Assembly (NCBI RefSeq): GCF_001544555.2
Contig: NZ_FCOK02000003.1
Span: forward strand, 186,001-250,000
Origin: Caballeronia udeis
Lineage (GTDB): Bacteria; Pseudomonadota; Gammaproteobacteria; Burkholderiales; Burkholderiaceae
DNA: 64,000 bases
Reading direction: 5' to 3'
Positions 36,506-47,239 of the stretch are shown here, piece after piece; position 1 is the stretch's first letter; every line of letters begins with the position of its first letter. The notes beneath the pieces were generated by a model. That model saw only the letters and a list, made by a program, of their open reading frames with translations, searched no databases and was not told where the DNA came from. The position numbers and the translations under genes were made by a program.

Positions 36506-37792
36506 ATGTCCAACTCGCCACACGAGGCGCCCGCTCTTACCGCTCACGAAGACCACCCCGGCTGGCGCGCGTTTCTCAACAAACGCATGTTGATTTGCGT
36601 GTTTATCGGCTTCACGTCGGGGCTGCCGCTCTTCACGCTCGTCTATCTGGTCCAGGCGTGGTTACGCACTGAAGGCGTGAACCTGAAGGAGATCGGCCTG
36701 TTCGCGCTGATCCAGTTTCCCTACACCTGGAAATTCATCTGGGCGCCGCTGATGGACCGCTACGTGCCGCGCCTGCCCGGCTGGCGGCCGGGGCGACGGC
36801 GCGGCTGGATGATCGTCACGCAGTTGCTGGTGGCAATCGCGATTGGCGCGCTTGGGTTTATCTCGCCGAAAGACCAGATCTGGACCGTCGCCGCGCTGAC
36901 CGCGCTCGTGGCGTTTTTCGGCGCGAGCCAGGATATTGCGATCGATGCGTACCGCCGCGAACTCCTGGCGGACACCGAGCAGGGGCTCGGCAACGCCGTC
37001 TTCGTCAACGCGTACAAGATCGCGGCGCTTATCCCCGGCTCGCTCGGGTTGATTCTCGCCGATCACCTGCCGTGGTCCACCGTCTTCCTCGTCACGGCGG
37101 CGTTCATGCTGCCGGGCATGGTGCTGACGCTCGTGGTCAAGGAACCCGAAATACACGGCACGCCGCCCAAGAATCTACGCGATGCGATCATCCAGCCGTT
37201 TCGCGAGTTCATCGCCCGTGACGGCTGGCGCACGGCGCTGCTGATCCTCGGTTTCATCTTCCTGTACAAGCTCGGCGACACGATGGCGACCACGCTCTCC
37301 ACGTCGTTTTTCCTCGATATCGGCTTCAACAAGACGCAGATCGGCGTGATTGCGAAGACCGTCGCGTTCTGGGCGAGCCTGGCCGGCGGGATTGTGGGTG
37401 GCGTGTGGCTGGTGAAGATCGGCATTGCACGCGGGCTCTGGATCTTCGGCGCGCTGCAGATCGTTTCCACGCTCGGCTTTGCGTGGCTTGCGAAAATCGG
37501 GCCATCGGCCGTGGCGCTGGCCGCGCTCTACGGGTTTGAAACCTTTGCCACCGGCCTCACCATGGCCGCGTTCGTGGCCTATATCGCGAGCACGACCGAT
37601 CCGCGTTATACCGCCACGCAGTTCGCGCTCTTTACGAGCCTTGCTTCGGTGCCGCGCACGCTGGCGTCGGCATCGAGCGGCTTTGTGGTCGCGCAAACCG
37701 GCTGGTTCGAGTACTTCATGATCTGCGCTGCGCTGTCTATTCCCGGCATGTTACTGTTGCCGAAAATCGCGCCCTGGAGACCTGTCCAATGA
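36506..37792 (+). CDS. ampG: AmpG-family muropeptide MFS transporter
   Basis: This 428-residue inner-membrane protein has about 12 hydrophobic helices and AmpG signatures: GFTSGLPLFTLVYLVQAWL in helix 1, KFIWAPLMDRYVPR, and ASQDIAIDAYRRELL. AmpG imports anhydro-muropeptides for cell-wall recycling and beta-lactamase induction. It is 54 nt downstream of metW and overlaps the M48 peptidase gene by 4 nt, so the four genes may share a transcript. Confidence 0.92.
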   Translation: MSNSPHEAPALTAHEDHPGWRAFLNKRMLICVFIGFTSGLPLFTLVYLVQAWLRTEGVNLKEIGLFALIQFPYTWKFIWAPLMDRYVPRLPGWRPGRRRGWMIVTQLLVAIAIGALGFISPKDQIWTVAALTALVAFFGASQDIAIDAYRRELLADTEQGLGNAVFVNAYKIAALIPGSLGLILADHLPWSTVFLVTAAFMLPGMVLTLVVKEPEIHGTPPKNLRDAIIQPFREFIARDGWRTALLILGFIFLYKLGDTMATTLSTSFFLDIGFNKTQIGVIAKTVAFWASLAGGIVGGVWLVKIGIARGLWIFGALQIVSTLGFAWLAKIGPSAVALAALYGFETFATGLTMAAFVAYIASTTDPRYTATQFALFTSLASVPRTLASASSGFVVAQTGWFEYFMICAALSIPGMLLLPKIAPWRPVQ

Positions 37793-38727
37793 AGGTGCAC
37801 GCCTTGATTCGCGTCGCAGCTTGCGCCGTGTCGCTACATGCCGGCCTGAGCTTCGCAGCGTCCGCGGCGTCCGGGACTTCCGATGCGCAGGCTGCAGCGG
37901 CCAACGCGCAACCGCCCTATTCCACGGCCAGCGACCAGATCAGGTTCGGCAATGCGGCGTTGTTCCGCAACCTGATTCCATCGGCAACATTGGAACAGCA
38001 GTCTGCCGACGAGTACGCTCAAATCCTGCGCGAGGCCCGGCGCACGAAGCATCTTCTTGGCGACGACAATCCGCTCGTGAAGCGTGCACGCGAAATTGCC
38101 AATCGCGAGATTCCGTTTGCGCTGAAGTGGAATGACCGCTCGAAGAACTGGAAGTGGGAAGTCAACGTGGTGCGCTCGGACGAGATCCGCATGTATTGCC
38201 TGCCGGGCGGCAAGATTGTGATTTACAGCGGACTGATAGACCGGTTGCGTCTCAACGACAACGAACTCGGCATGATGATCGGCCATGAAATAGCGCATGC
38301 GTTGCGCGAACATGCGCGTGACCGGCTGGGTCGTCAGCAGGCGGCGCAATTGAGTACGGGAACAATTCCGCCGCTATTCGGTTTCGCCGATATCAGCTCC
38401 ACCCCGCTGGGGATTGGCGAGCAATTGCTAGCCATGCGATACACACCCGCCGATGAAACCGAAGCCGACGTGATCGGTAGCGAGATTGCATCGCGCGCGG
38501 GTTACGATCCGCGCGCCGCCATCACGTTGTGGAAGAAGATTGATGCGCGTACGCGGCGCACGCCGAACGGGTTTATCTGGATGCACCCGTATGGCGCTGC
38601 CCGCGTACACGATCTGATGAAGCGGTTGCCCGACATGATGCCGCTCTACGCAAAAGCGATCGGGAAAACGGTGGACCAGTTGCCCAACTACGAGGGAATG
38701 GGCCGGTTTAAAAAGCCGCGGCTTTAG
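37789..38727 (+). CDS. Periplasmic M48 family metallopeptidase
   Basis: This 312-residue protein has a signal peptide (about residues 1-24, ending GLSFAASA) and an M48 catalytic domain with HEIAH at 166-170 and the third zinc ligand in DETEADVIG near 221-229. It has no TPR domain, unlike BepA, and resembles LoiP/YcaL-type proteases. A quality-control role for envelope proteins is inferred. It is coupled to ampG by an ATGA overlap and ends 5 nt from the convergent xth stop. Confidence 0.9.
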   Translation: MKVHALIRVAACAVSLHAGLSFAASAASGTSDAQAAAANAQPPYSTASDQIRFGNAALFRNLIPSATLEQQSADEYAQILREARRTKHLLGDDNPLVKRAREIANREIPFALKWNDRSKNWKWEVNVVRSDEIRMYCLPGGKIVIYSGLIDRLRLNDNELGMMIGHEIAHALREHARDRLGRQQAAQLSTGTIPPLFGFADISSTPLGIGEQLLAMRYTPADETEADVIGSEIASRAGYDPRAAITLWKKIDARTRRTPNGFIWMHPYGAARVHDLMKRLPDMMPLYAKAIGKTVDQLPNYEGMGRFKKPRL

Positions 38728-38732
38728 AAAAT

Positions 38733-39506
38733 CTAAATCTTCCAGTCGTAGTCAATGATCAGCGGCGCGTGGTCGCTGAACTTGATATCGCGGAAAACGG
38801 AAGTCGCCGCCGCCGTGTCCGCAACGCCCTTCGTCGCGATCTGGTAATCAATCCGCCACCCGACGTTCTTCGCGTAAGCCTGGCCGCGATTGCTCCACCA
38901 CGTATATTGCTCAGGCCGCTGGTCCAGCGTTCTGAAGACATCCACATACGCTTTTTCATCGAAGAGTTGCGTGAGCCACGCGCGCTCTTCCGGCAGGCAA
39001 CCCGAGTTCTTCTGATTGCTCTTCCAGTTCTTGATGTCGATTTCCTTGTGCACGATATTCACGTCGCCGCACAAGATCACTTCGCGCTTTTTGGCCAGCT
39101 TCTCCAGATGCGGCATGAACTCGTCCATGAACCGGTATTTGGCCTGCTGCCGCTCTTCACCGCTGGACCCCGAAGGCACATACACCGAGATCACCGATAA
39201 ATCCCCGAAGCGCGCTTCCACATAACGCCCTTCCGGATCGAATTCCTCACTGCCGAACCCGATGATCACTTCATCCGGCTCGTGCTTCGTATAAAGCCCC
39301 GCGCCGGAATATCCCTTTTTCACTGCGTGCTGGAAATAACCCTGAAAGCCGTGCGGCGCGAGAAATTCCGGCGTGAGATCGTCTTGCGAGCACTTGATCT
39401 CCTGGACGCAGACCACGTCAGCATCCTGCTCGCCAAACCAGTCGAAGAATCCCTTCTTGGCGGCCGAACGAATGCCGTTCAAATTAGCGGTGATGACACG
39501 AAACAT
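38733..39506 (-). CDS. xth: Exodeoxyribonuclease III
   Basis: This 257-residue AP endonuclease/3'-5' exonuclease of the EEP fold works in base-excision repair. Motifs are VITANLNGIRSA at the start, VQEIKCSQDD (catalytic Glu), CGDVNIVHKEID and SDHAPLIID at the end. Length and all motifs are intact. It lies 24 nt after the ppk2 stop on the same strand. Confidence 0.95.
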   Translation of the reverse strand: MFRVITANLNGIRSAAKKGFFDWFGEQDADVVCVQEIKCSQDDLTPEFLAPHGFQGYFQHAVKKGYSGAGLYTKHEPDEVIIGFGSEEFDPEGRYVEARFGDLSVISVYVPSGSSGEERQQAKYRFMDEFMPHLEKLAKKREVILCGDVNIVHKEIDIKNWKSNQKNSGCLPEERAWLTQLFDEKAYVDVFRTLDQRPEQYTWWSNRGQAYAKNVGWRIDYQIATKGVADTAAATSVFRDIKFSDHAPLIIDYDWKI

Positions 39507-39530
39507 GAAGCATCCTTGTATGTTGGTGAA

Positions 39531-40367
39531 CTACTCGACCTTGATCCCTTTCAGCGACTCTTTCGCCGGCGGATATTCGAGCTTCAAACCCTGCAGTGTG
39601 CGCACCATCAACTCCGCTACCATCACGTTGCGGTGCGTCTTTGAATCAGCGGGAATCACGTACCACGGGGCAATGCCCGTCGAAGTCGCCCCAAGGGCGT
39701 CGTCATAAGCCAGGCGATAATCGTCCCAGAGTTTGCGGGCATCGAGATCCGACGGATCAAACTTCCAGTGCTTCTCGGGATTGTCGATACGCGCCTGCAA
39801 CCGCACCTTCTGCTCGTCCTTCGATATATGCAAAAAGCACTTCACGATTGTGGTGCCGTTTTCGGCAAGCATCGCTTCGAAGTCGCGAATCTGCCGGTAG
39901 CGGCGTTCCCACCCTTCTTGATCGATCTGTTTCAGCACGCGCGGCACCAGCACGTCTTCATACTGGCTGCGATTGAAAACGGCGAACTCGCCGGCAGCCG
40001 GAACCTGTGAATGAACGCGCCAGAGAAAATCGTGTGCAGCTTCGGTTTCGGAAGGCGCCTTGAACGGCACGACCCGCAAACCGAGCGGATCGACGTCGCG
40101 AAAGACACCGCGAACCGTGCCGTCCTTGCCGCTCGTATCCATGCCTTGCAGGATGAGCAGGACACGGTGCGCGCGTTGTGCGTGCAGCTTTTCCTGCAGG
40201 GCATCGAGTGCTGTGCTCAACTCGCTCAGACGCTCGCGATCCGCGTCTTTCGCGCCGGACGAAAACGGCTTCGACGCGGTGTCGATGGAAGCCAGGTCAA
40301 ACGGCTTGATCTTCTTGCCGTCAAAATACGGCACGCGATAATCGTCAAGCTCAGGTTTTTTGGCCAC
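39531..40367 (-). CDS. ppk2: PPK2-family polyphosphate:nucleotide phosphotransferase
   Basis: This 278-residue cytosolic kinase of the single-domain PPK2 group moves phosphate between polyphosphate and nucleotides. The Walker-A-like GMDTSGKDG is at 75-83, with the lid-region NRSQYEDVLVPRV and the conserved WYVIPADSK near the end. The start is taken as GTG 40367, preceded by GGGGGAC, since an upstream ATG would run into the gatB terminator. Whether it prefers AMP, ADP or GDP cannot be read. Confidence 0.88.
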   Translation of the reverse strand: MAKKPELDDYRVPYFDGKKIKPFDLASIDTASKPFSSGAKDADRERLSELSTALDALQEKLHAQRAHRVLLILQGMDTSGKDGTVRGVFRDVDPLGLRVVPFKAPSETEAAHDFLWRVHSQVPAAGEFAVFNRSQYEDVLVPRVLKQIDQEGWERRYRQIRDFEAMLAENGTTIVKCFLHISKDEQKVRLQARIDNPEKHWKFDPSDLDARKLWDDYRLAYDDALGATSTGIAPWYVIPADSKTHRNVMVAELMVRTLQGLKLEYPPAKESLKGIKVE

Positions 40368-40382
40368 GCGTGCGTCCCCCGT

Positions 40383-40427
40383 TGATAAAAGAAAGGGTTG
40401 CTGCCAGACAGGAGCCGGCAGCAACCC
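40383..40427 (-). terminator. Rho-independent terminator of the gat operon
   Basis: GGGTTGCTGCC (40395-40405) pairs with GGCAGCAACCC (40417-40427). On the minus strand TTTCTTTTATC follows. It lies 22 nt past the gatB stop, just before ppk2. Confidence 0.85.
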
Positions 40428-40448
40428 GCGAATAATCCAGCGGTCAGC

Positions 40449-41933
40449 TCAAGAGGATAGTTTCTTCTTCAAAAGCTCGTTGACTTGCTGCGGATTCGCC
40501 TTGCCCTTCGTCGCTTTCATCGCCTGGCCGATCAGCGCGTTAAACGCCTTCTCCTTGCCCGACCGGTACTCATCGACGGACTTCTGGTTCGCGGCCATCA
40601 CTTCGTCGATGATCGCTTCCAGCTCACCCGTATCCGAGATCTGCTTCAACCCCTTCGCTTCGATAATCCGGTCGGCGGCGGTGTCGTCGGTGGCTTTCTC
40701 TTCCCAGATCGCCTGGAAGATATCCTTGGCGATCTTGTTCGAGATCGTGCCGTCGGCCACGCGCTGAATCACGAGTCCAAGCTGTGCGGGGGACACCGGC
40801 GAGCCGGCAATATCCAGCGAGTCGCGGTTCAGTTGCGACGACACTTCGCCCATCAGCCAGTTGGCCGCGAGCTTCGCATGCGTCGGGCCAACGACGCCAA
40901 CCACGCTTTCAAAATACGCCGACATATCCTTCGATGACGTCAACCCAGCCGCGTCATACGGCGTCAAACCGTACTGCTCGACGAAACGCGTCTGCATGGC
41001 TTCCGGCAATTCGGGCAATTCGCTGCGAACCCGCGCGATCCACGCTTCATCGATGACCAAAGGCATCAGGTCGGGATCAGGGAAATAGCGGTAATCGTGC
41101 GCATCTTCCTTGCTGCGCATGGACCGCGTTTCGCGCTTGTCGGGATCGTAAAGACGCGTTTCCTGCACGACCGTCCCACCGTCTTCGATCAACTCGATCT
41201 GCCGGCGCACTTCGTACTGAATGGCTTCTTCGAGAAAACGGAACGAGTTCAGGTTCTTGATCTCGGCGCGCGTGCCGAATTCGGCCTGACCGACCGGGCG
41301 CACGGAGACGTTCGCGTCGCAACGGAACGAGCCTTCCTGCATGTTGCCGTCGCAGATACCGAGCCATTGCACAAGAGTGTGCAGGCTCTTCGCATAGGCC
41401 ACGGCTTCGGCGGCGCTGCGCATTTCAGGTTCCGTCACAATTTCGAGCAGCGGCGTGCCGGCCCGGTTCAAGTCGATACCCGTCATGCCCGCGAAGTCTT
41501 CGTGCAGCGACTTGCCGGCGTCTTCTTCCAGATGCGCGCGCGTCAGGTTGACGGTCTTTTCGTAAGCGGCCGTACCGGTTTTTTCGTTGGCCGGGACCTG
41601 GATCGTGACGCTGCCGCCCTGCACGACCGGAATCTCGAACTGGCTGATCTGATAACCCTTCGGCAGATCGGGGTAGAAATAATTCTTGCGGGCGAAAATG
41701 CTGCGCGGTGAAATGGTCGCGCCGATGGCGAGGCCAAGGCGAATCGCGCGCTCGACGGCGCCACGGTTCATCACAGGCAACGAACCCGGCAACGCCAGAT
41801 CGACGGGACACGCCTGCGTGTTCGGCTCAGCGCCGAACTGCGTGGGCGCACCCGAGAAAATCTTGGAGACGGTCGATAACTGCGCGTGCGTCTCCAGTCC
41901 TATAACAACTTCCCATTGCTTACTCATAGTCAT
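40449..41933 (-). CDS. gatB: Aspartyl/glutamyl-tRNA amidotransferase subunit B
   Basis: This 494-residue subunit phosphorylates and amidates misacylated Glu-tRNA(Gln) or Asp-tRNA(Asn) with GatA and GatC. It has the GatB signature ([14 protein letters not shown], then [16 protein letters not shown]) and the C-terminal YqeY-like tail domain ending [13 protein letters not shown]. The ATG at 41933 overlaps the gatA stop (ATGA); ATG 41927, with better Shine-Dalgarno spacing to GGGAG, is an alternative start. Confidence 0.95.
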   Translation of the reverse strand: MTMSKQWEVVIGLETHAQLSTVSKIFSGAPTQFGAEPNTQACPVDLALPGSLPVMNRGAVERAIRLGLAIGATISPRSIFARKNYFYPDLPKGYQISQFEIPVVQGGSVTIQVPANEKTGTAAYEKTVNLTRAHLEEDAGKSLHEDFAGMTGIDLNRAGTPLLEIVTEPEMRSAAEAVAYAKSLHTLVQWLGICDGNMQEGSFRCDANVSVRPVGQAEFGTRAEIKNLNSFRFLEEAIQYEVRRQIELIEDGGTVVQETRLYDPDKRETRSMRSKEDAHDYRYFPDPDLMPLVIDEAWIARVRSELPELPEAMQTRFVEQYGLTPYDAAGLTSSKDMSAYFESVVGVVGPTHAKLAANWLMGEVSSQLNRDSLDIAGSPVSPAQLGLVIQRVADGTISNKIAKDIFQAIWEEKATDDTAADRIIEAKGLKQISDTGELEAIIDEVMAANQKSVDEYRSGKEKAFNALIGQAMKATKGKANPQQVNELLKKKLSS

Positions 41934-43504
41934 GACTCCCGCCGAGCCGCCTCAAGGGGGGCATGCGCCCCCTCGGGGGGCAGCGAATTTAGTGAGCGTG
42001 GGGGCAGTTCAATCTGTCCTGCCGGTGATTGCACGTGCCAGTCTGTCGCGCGCTGAAACGCGTCGGCGACCTGGAGCAACCGGGCTTCGTTGAAATAGTT
42101 GCCAATGATCTGCAAGCCGACCGGGCGTGTGGCATGTGCGCTGCCCGCAGCGCCAAAACCGCAGGGCACGCTCATGCCCGGCAAGCCGGCGAGGCTGATC
42201 GACAGCGTGTAGATATCGGCGAGATACATCTGGACGGGGTCATCGGCTTTTTCGCCGAGATTCCATGCCACCGACGGCGCCACGGGTCCCATGATCACGT
42301 CACAGTGATTGAATGCTTCCTGGAAATCCTGCGCGATGATGCGGCGGATTTTCTGCGCCTGAAGGTAATACGCGTCGTAATAACCGTGCGACAGCACGTA
42401 CGCGCCCACTAATATCCGGCGCTTCACTTCCGGCCCGAAACCTTCGGCACGCGACTTCTTGTACATATCGAGAAGGTCGGTGTATTCAGCCGCGCGATGC
42501 CCGTAGCGCACGCCATCGAAACGCGACAGGTTCGACGATGCTTCAGCCGGCGCGATGATGTAATACACCGGAATGGACAGCTCGGTCTTCGGCAGCGATA
42601 CCTCGACCAGCGTGGCACCCAGTGCTTCGTATTGCTTCAGCGCGGCATCAACGGCGCCACGCACTTCGGCGCTCAAGCCCTCGCCGAAAAATTCCTTCGG
42701 CAAGCCGATGCGCAAGCCCGCGAGCGGTTTGGCCGCGTCGGTGCCGGACCAGTTCTGGCCGAGATAGCGCGTGTAATCTTCGTCCTCGCGCTGCAGGCTG
42801 GTCGAGTCGCGCGGGTCGAACGACGCAATGGCGTTGAGCAACAACGCGCAGTCCGAGGCGCTGCGGGCCATGGGTCCGCCCTGATCGAGCGAAGACGCGA
42901 ACGCGATCATGCCGTAACGCGAAACGCGGCCATACGTTGGCTTGATTCCGGTAATGCCGGTGAACGACGCGGGCTGGCGAATCGAACCACCGGTGTCCGT
43001 GCCGGTGGCAGCCGGCGCCAAGCGTGCGGCGACCGCGGCGGCCGAGCCGCCCGACGATCCACCCGGAACAGCTTTCAGATCCCAGGGGTTCTTGACCGGG
43101 CCGAAATACGAATTCTCGTTCGACGAACCCATCGCGAATTCGTCCATATTGGTCTTGCCGAGCGTCACCACGCCTGCGTTCTTGAGGCGCTCCACAACGG
43201 TGGCATCGAACGGGCTCGCGTAATTGGCGAGCATTTTCGAGCCGGCCGTGGAGGTCCAGCCGCGCGTGACAAACACGTCTTTATGCGCGATCGGCAGGCC
43301 GGTCAGTGCGCCCGCTGCGCCTTTGGCGATCAGCGCATCCGCCGCTTTGGCCTGCTCGAGCGTGAGGTCGTGGTCGACGCTGATAAACGCGTTGAGATCC
43401 TTGGCTGCATCGATGCGCTGCAAAAAGAGCTGCGCAAGTTCGACGGCGGAGAGGGTCTTGGCGTCAAGTGCCGCGCGCAGTTCGGTCAAGCTTTTTTGAT
43501 GCAT
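41930..43504 (-). CDS. gatA: Aspartyl/glutamyl-tRNA amidotransferase subunit A
   Basis: This 524-residue amidase-signature subunit releases ammonia from glutamine for GatB. The catalytic Ser-cis-Ser-Lys triad is K75 (PIAHKDVF), S150 (PGGSSGGS) and S174 (TDTGGS). The family usually ends near the [10 protein letters not shown] region; here about 30 further residues are encoded, and the last part comes from an interspersed GC-rich repeat (41938-42006). The core enzyme should be unaffected. It is coupled to gatB. Confidence 0.95.
   Translation of the reverse strand: MHQKSLTELRAALDAKTLSAVELAQLFLQRIDAAKDLNAFISVDHDLTLEQAKAADALIAKGAAGALTGLPIAHKDVFVTRGWTSTAGSKMLANYASPFDATVVERLKNAGVVTLGKTNMDEFAMGSSNENSYFGPVKNPWDLKAVPGGSSGGSAAAVAARLAPAATGTDTGGSIRQPASFTGITGIKPTYGRVSRYGMIAFASSLDQGGPMARSASDCALLLNAIASFDPRDSTSLQREDEDYTRYLGQNWSGTDAAKPLAGLRIGLPKEFFGEGLSAEVRGAVDAALKQYEALGATLVEVSLPKTELSIPVYYIIAPAEASSNLSRFDGVRYGHRAAEYTDLLDMYKKSRAEGFGPEVKRRILVGAYVLSHGYYDAYYLQAQKIRRIIAQDFQEAFNHCDVIMGPVAPSVAWNLGEKADDPVQMYLADIYTLSISLAGLPGMSVPCGFGAAGSAHATRPVGLQIIGNYFNEARLLQVADAFQRATDWHVQSPAGQIELPPRSLNSLPPEGAHAPLEAARRES
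41938..42006. repeat. Interspersed GC-rich palindromic element inside the 3' end of gatA
   Basis: The element contains G6/C5-6 palindromes (GGGGGGCATGCGCCCCC and CCCCCTCGGGGGGC) followed by AGCGAATTTAGTGAGCGTGG. From memory it resembles a dispersed intergenic repeat frequent in Burkholderiales genomes. Only one copy was found in this window, so the repeat status rests on recall. Confidence 0.6.
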
Positions 43505-43526
43505 TGCGTTCTTCCTGATGGGCGCC

Positions 43527-43554
43527 GGGTATCGGGTATGGGGTATCGGGTACC
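43527..43554. repeat. 7-bp tandem repeat GGGTATC x4
   Basis: Four consecutive 7-nt units read GGGTATC, GGGTATG, GGGTATC and GGGTACC between gatC and gatA. It lies within the 129-nt gatC-gatA spacer of the operon, where length could vary by slippage. Confidence 0.85.
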
Positions 43555-43633
43555 GCGCGCCTTTTTGTTTTCGTGCGTATATTGCAGTGCCTCAAATACG
43601 TTGCCTCAGAGGCGCTGTCTCAAAGCACGACAC

Positions 43634-43933
43634 TTACTCGATCACCTTGGGCACGAGGTACAGCCCGTCGCGCACGGCAGGCGCGGGGCGTTGGAACTCT
43701 TCGCGGTTTACGTGCTCTGTAACAACATCGTTTCGCAAACGCAGTTCGACTTTCTCGATCTGTTCGATCGGATGAGCAAGCGGCTCGATACCCGTGGTAT
43801 CCACAGCCTGCATTTGCTCGACGAGACCGAAGAAGTCGTTCAGCCGCGCAAGCGTGGGTTCGGCCTCGTGCTCGGGCAATTCGAGCCGCGCGAGGTGCGC
43901 AATGCGTTTTACATCGGTCAGGGTCAGAGACAT
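43634..43933 (-). CDS. gatC: Aspartyl/glutamyl-tRNA amidotransferase subunit C
   Basis: This 99-residue protein is the small belt subunit that stabilises GatA-GatB. It shows [17 protein letters not shown] at the start, IEPLAHP near 60 and the C-terminal [10 protein letters not shown]. The frame is open to 44071, but the family starts at ATG 43933 with GGTGA upstream. It is the first gene of the gatC-gatA-gatB operon and divergent from mreB. Confidence 0.93.
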   Translation of the reverse strand: MSLTLTDVKRIAHLARLELPEHEAEPTLARLNDFFGLVEQMQAVDTTGIEPLAHPIEQIEKVELRLRNDVVTEHVNREEFQRPAPAVRDGLYLVPKVIE

Positions 43934-44313
43934 TCGATCACCGGTTTTTTTCGACTTACGCGCTGACAAACAGCGCGACTGCAATTCGAGCTGCAATTCG
44001 AGATAAAGGAGCCCTAAAAAGCAGGCTTGACGATGGCAAAATGTACCGTCCTTTTCCTTCGAACACCCCAAAATTATAAGGTATCATTACGCGTTCGACC
44101 CAAATCCGGATCGACTTACCAGCGGCCTACTCTTAGTTACAGATTTTTCAGAGAAGTGCGCGCCTGGTTCGCTCGCATCCTCCGGTAGATTTCTTCGCAG
44201 TCTTGCAATTTGCGTGGCCAGAAAATGGGTCCCCGCTGCAGGCTGTCATTTTTTCCGCTGCCGTCCTTTGGCGCTCGAAGCGAGGCACGGCTCCCAGCGA
44301 GACAGGATTTTGA
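43934..44313. other. Divergent promoter region between gatC and mreB
   Basis: This 380-nt region should contain promoters for both the gat operon and the mre cluster. It holds a perfect 12-bp tandem duplication CTGCAATTCGAG x2 (43979-44002) and an AT-rich segment around 44060-44095. No gene was found. Confidence 0.5.
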
Positions 44314-45357
<1,044 letters not shown>

Positions 45358-45556
45358 GCCTTGACGCCTTTCACTAAGGCGCCAACAGCACGCACTCGCT
45401 CAATGCAGCAACGGCGACGTGCGCGAAGTATGCGACTTGCGCAATGGTTCACGTGGTCCGGCCTGGTCCGGCCCGCGGGGAACAGCGCTGGGCAGGGCCG
45501 CGCCACCACGCGGACCCGCAGCATCGAACCAACCGATCACGCCCTCGGCGCCGACC

Positions 45557-46660
45557 ATGGAATACAGTCCGCCGCCACTTTTTAAGCAAGGTCCATCCGC
45601 TCTCGCGCGATTGATCTTCTTCGTGGTGCTTGCCCTCGCCCTGCTGATTTCCGACGCACGCTTCAACACGCTCGAGATCGTGCGCGGCGTGCTGGGAGCG
45701 GGTTTGTATCCGCTGCAGCGAGCGGCGCTCGTGCCGCGCGATATTTTCATGGGCGCGGCCGATCTGGCCGTCACCAGCGCAACCCTGCGCAATGAAAACA
45801 CCAAACTGAAAGAAAAGAACCTCCAATTGTCGGTAAAAGCGGGCGATGCCGCCCAGCTCAACGCCGAAAACGCGCATCTTCGCGCGTTGCTCCAGCTAGG
45901 CTCGCGCGCCAGCACGCAAACCACGCCTGTCGAAGTCCAGTACGACACCCGCGATCCTTTCACCCAAAAAATCGTCATTGGCAAAGGTGCGCAGCAAGGC
46001 ATCCAGAACGGCGCGCCTGTGGTCAACGAAGACGGCGTTATCGGGCAGGTGACGCGTGTGTTCCCGCTGCAATCGGAAGTCACGCTGCTCTCCGATAAAG
46101 ACGAGGCCGTGCCCGTGCAGATCGTGCGAACCGGATTGCGCAGCGTGATCTACGGCACGCCGAAGGGCGACACGCTCGATCTGCGTTTCGTGCCAATCAG
46201 CGCCGACGTGCAAACCGGCGACGAACTCGTGACCAGCGGCCTGGACGGCATTTATCCGCCGGGATTGCCGGTGGCGAAGGTAGTTCGCGTCGATAAACAA
46301 GCGGATACCGCCTTTGCCCGCGTAGTCTGCCTGCCGGTCGCACCGGTCCGCGGTGCACGCCAGTTGCTCGTGCTGCATTACGAGGTCAACCAGCCGCCGA
46401 ATCCTGAAGAAGCCGAGGAAGCTGCCGCGGCCAAGGACGCGAAGGACAATAAGGGGAAGAAGGGCAAAGTGGCGGCACCGGCGAAAAGCGCCAGCGCGGC
46501 CGCTCCTGCGGCGGCGGCGAGTGCGCCCGCCGCGAAAAAACCCGAACCGCCCGCGGCAGTAAAGAAAACCGAACCCGCCAGCGCGAAGAAAGCTGAAAAA
46601 CCCGGGCACGCCAGGAAAGCTGAACCTGCCGTCAAGTCCGAGCCCGGAGCAGCACCATGA
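45557..46660 (+). CDS. mreC: Rod shape-determining protein MreC
   Basis: This 367-residue bitopic protein has one N-terminal transmembrane helix (about 17-36), a periplasmic coiled coil (near 75-110, LRNENTKLKEKNLQLS) and the beta-barrel MreC core. The C-terminal 80 residues are an Ala/Lys/Pro-rich low-complexity tail. The frame opens at 45419, but ATG 45557 just before MEYSPPPLF gives the usual N terminus. It overlaps mreD by 4 nt. Confidence 0.93.
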   Translation: MEYSPPPLFKQGPSALARLIFFVVLALALLISDARFNTLEIVRGVLGAGLYPLQRAALVPRDIFMGAADLAVTSATLRNENTKLKEKNLQLSVKAGDAAQLNAENAHLRALLQLGSRASTQTTPVEVQYDTRDPFTQKIVIGKGAQQGIQNGAPVVNEDGVIGQVTRVFPLQSEVTLLSDKDEAVPVQIVRTGLRSVIYGTPKGDTLDLRFVPISADVQTGDELVTSGLDGIYPPGLPVAKVVRVDKQADTAFARVVCLPVAPVRGARQLLVLHYEVNQPPNPEEAEEAAAAKDAKDNKGKKGKVAAPAKSASAAAPAAAASAPAAKKPEPPAAVKKTEPASAKKAEKPGHARKAEPAVKSEPGAAP

Positions 46661-47169
46661 ACCGTCCGCAATACATCCTGCAGCCGGTCAATCCGTACTT
46701 CATTACGTTCAGTCTGGCCGCCGCGTTCCTGTTGAACCTGATGCCCTGGGGCAGGACCTTCGGCATCCCGGATTTCGTCGCGGTCGTGCTGCTCTTCTGG
46801 AACGTCCATCAGCCGCGTCGCGTGGGCATGGGTATCGCGTTCATGCTCGGCATGCTCATGGACGTTCACAATGCCAGTCTGCTCGGTGAGCACGCGCTCG
46901 CGTATACGCTGTTGTCGTATGGCGCCATCACCATTCACAGGCGCGTATTGTGGATGTCCCTGCCCGTGCAAACGTTCGTGGTCGCGCCGTTGCTGATTGG
47001 CGCGCAAATCGTGCCGTTCGTGATCCGCCTGCTCACCGGCGCGGCGTTTCCCGGCTGGGGATATCTGATCGACGGGTTCGTGGAGGCCATCTTGTGGCCG
47101 GTCGCGAGTTTCCTGTTGCTGATTCCGCAGCGCCGCGCCACCGATCCCGACGACACGCGGCCAATCTGA
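46657..47169 (+). CDS. mreD: Rod shape-determining protein MreD
   Basis: This 170-residue inner-membrane protein has about five hydrophobic helices, the normal MreD size. The conserved stretch WNVHQPRRVGMGIAFMLGMLMD lies in the middle. It links MreC to the elongasome. Its ATG is within the mreC stop (ATGA), so translation is coupled; mrdA follows after 70 nt. Confidence 0.93.
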   Translation: MNRPQYILQPVNPYFITFSLAAAFLLNLMPWGRTFGIPDFVAVVLLFWNVHQPRRVGMGIAFMLGMLMDVHNASLLGEHALAYTLLSYGAITIHRRVLWMSLPVQTFVVAPLLIGAQIVPFVIRLLTGAAFPGWGYLIDGFVEAILWPVASFLLLIPQRRATDPDDTRPI

Positions 47170-47239
47170 GTTTAGTTAAGCGTCTGCCGCAACCGCTGCA
47201 CGCTGTATACGCCACACACGCGGTCCCCGCGAACATTGC

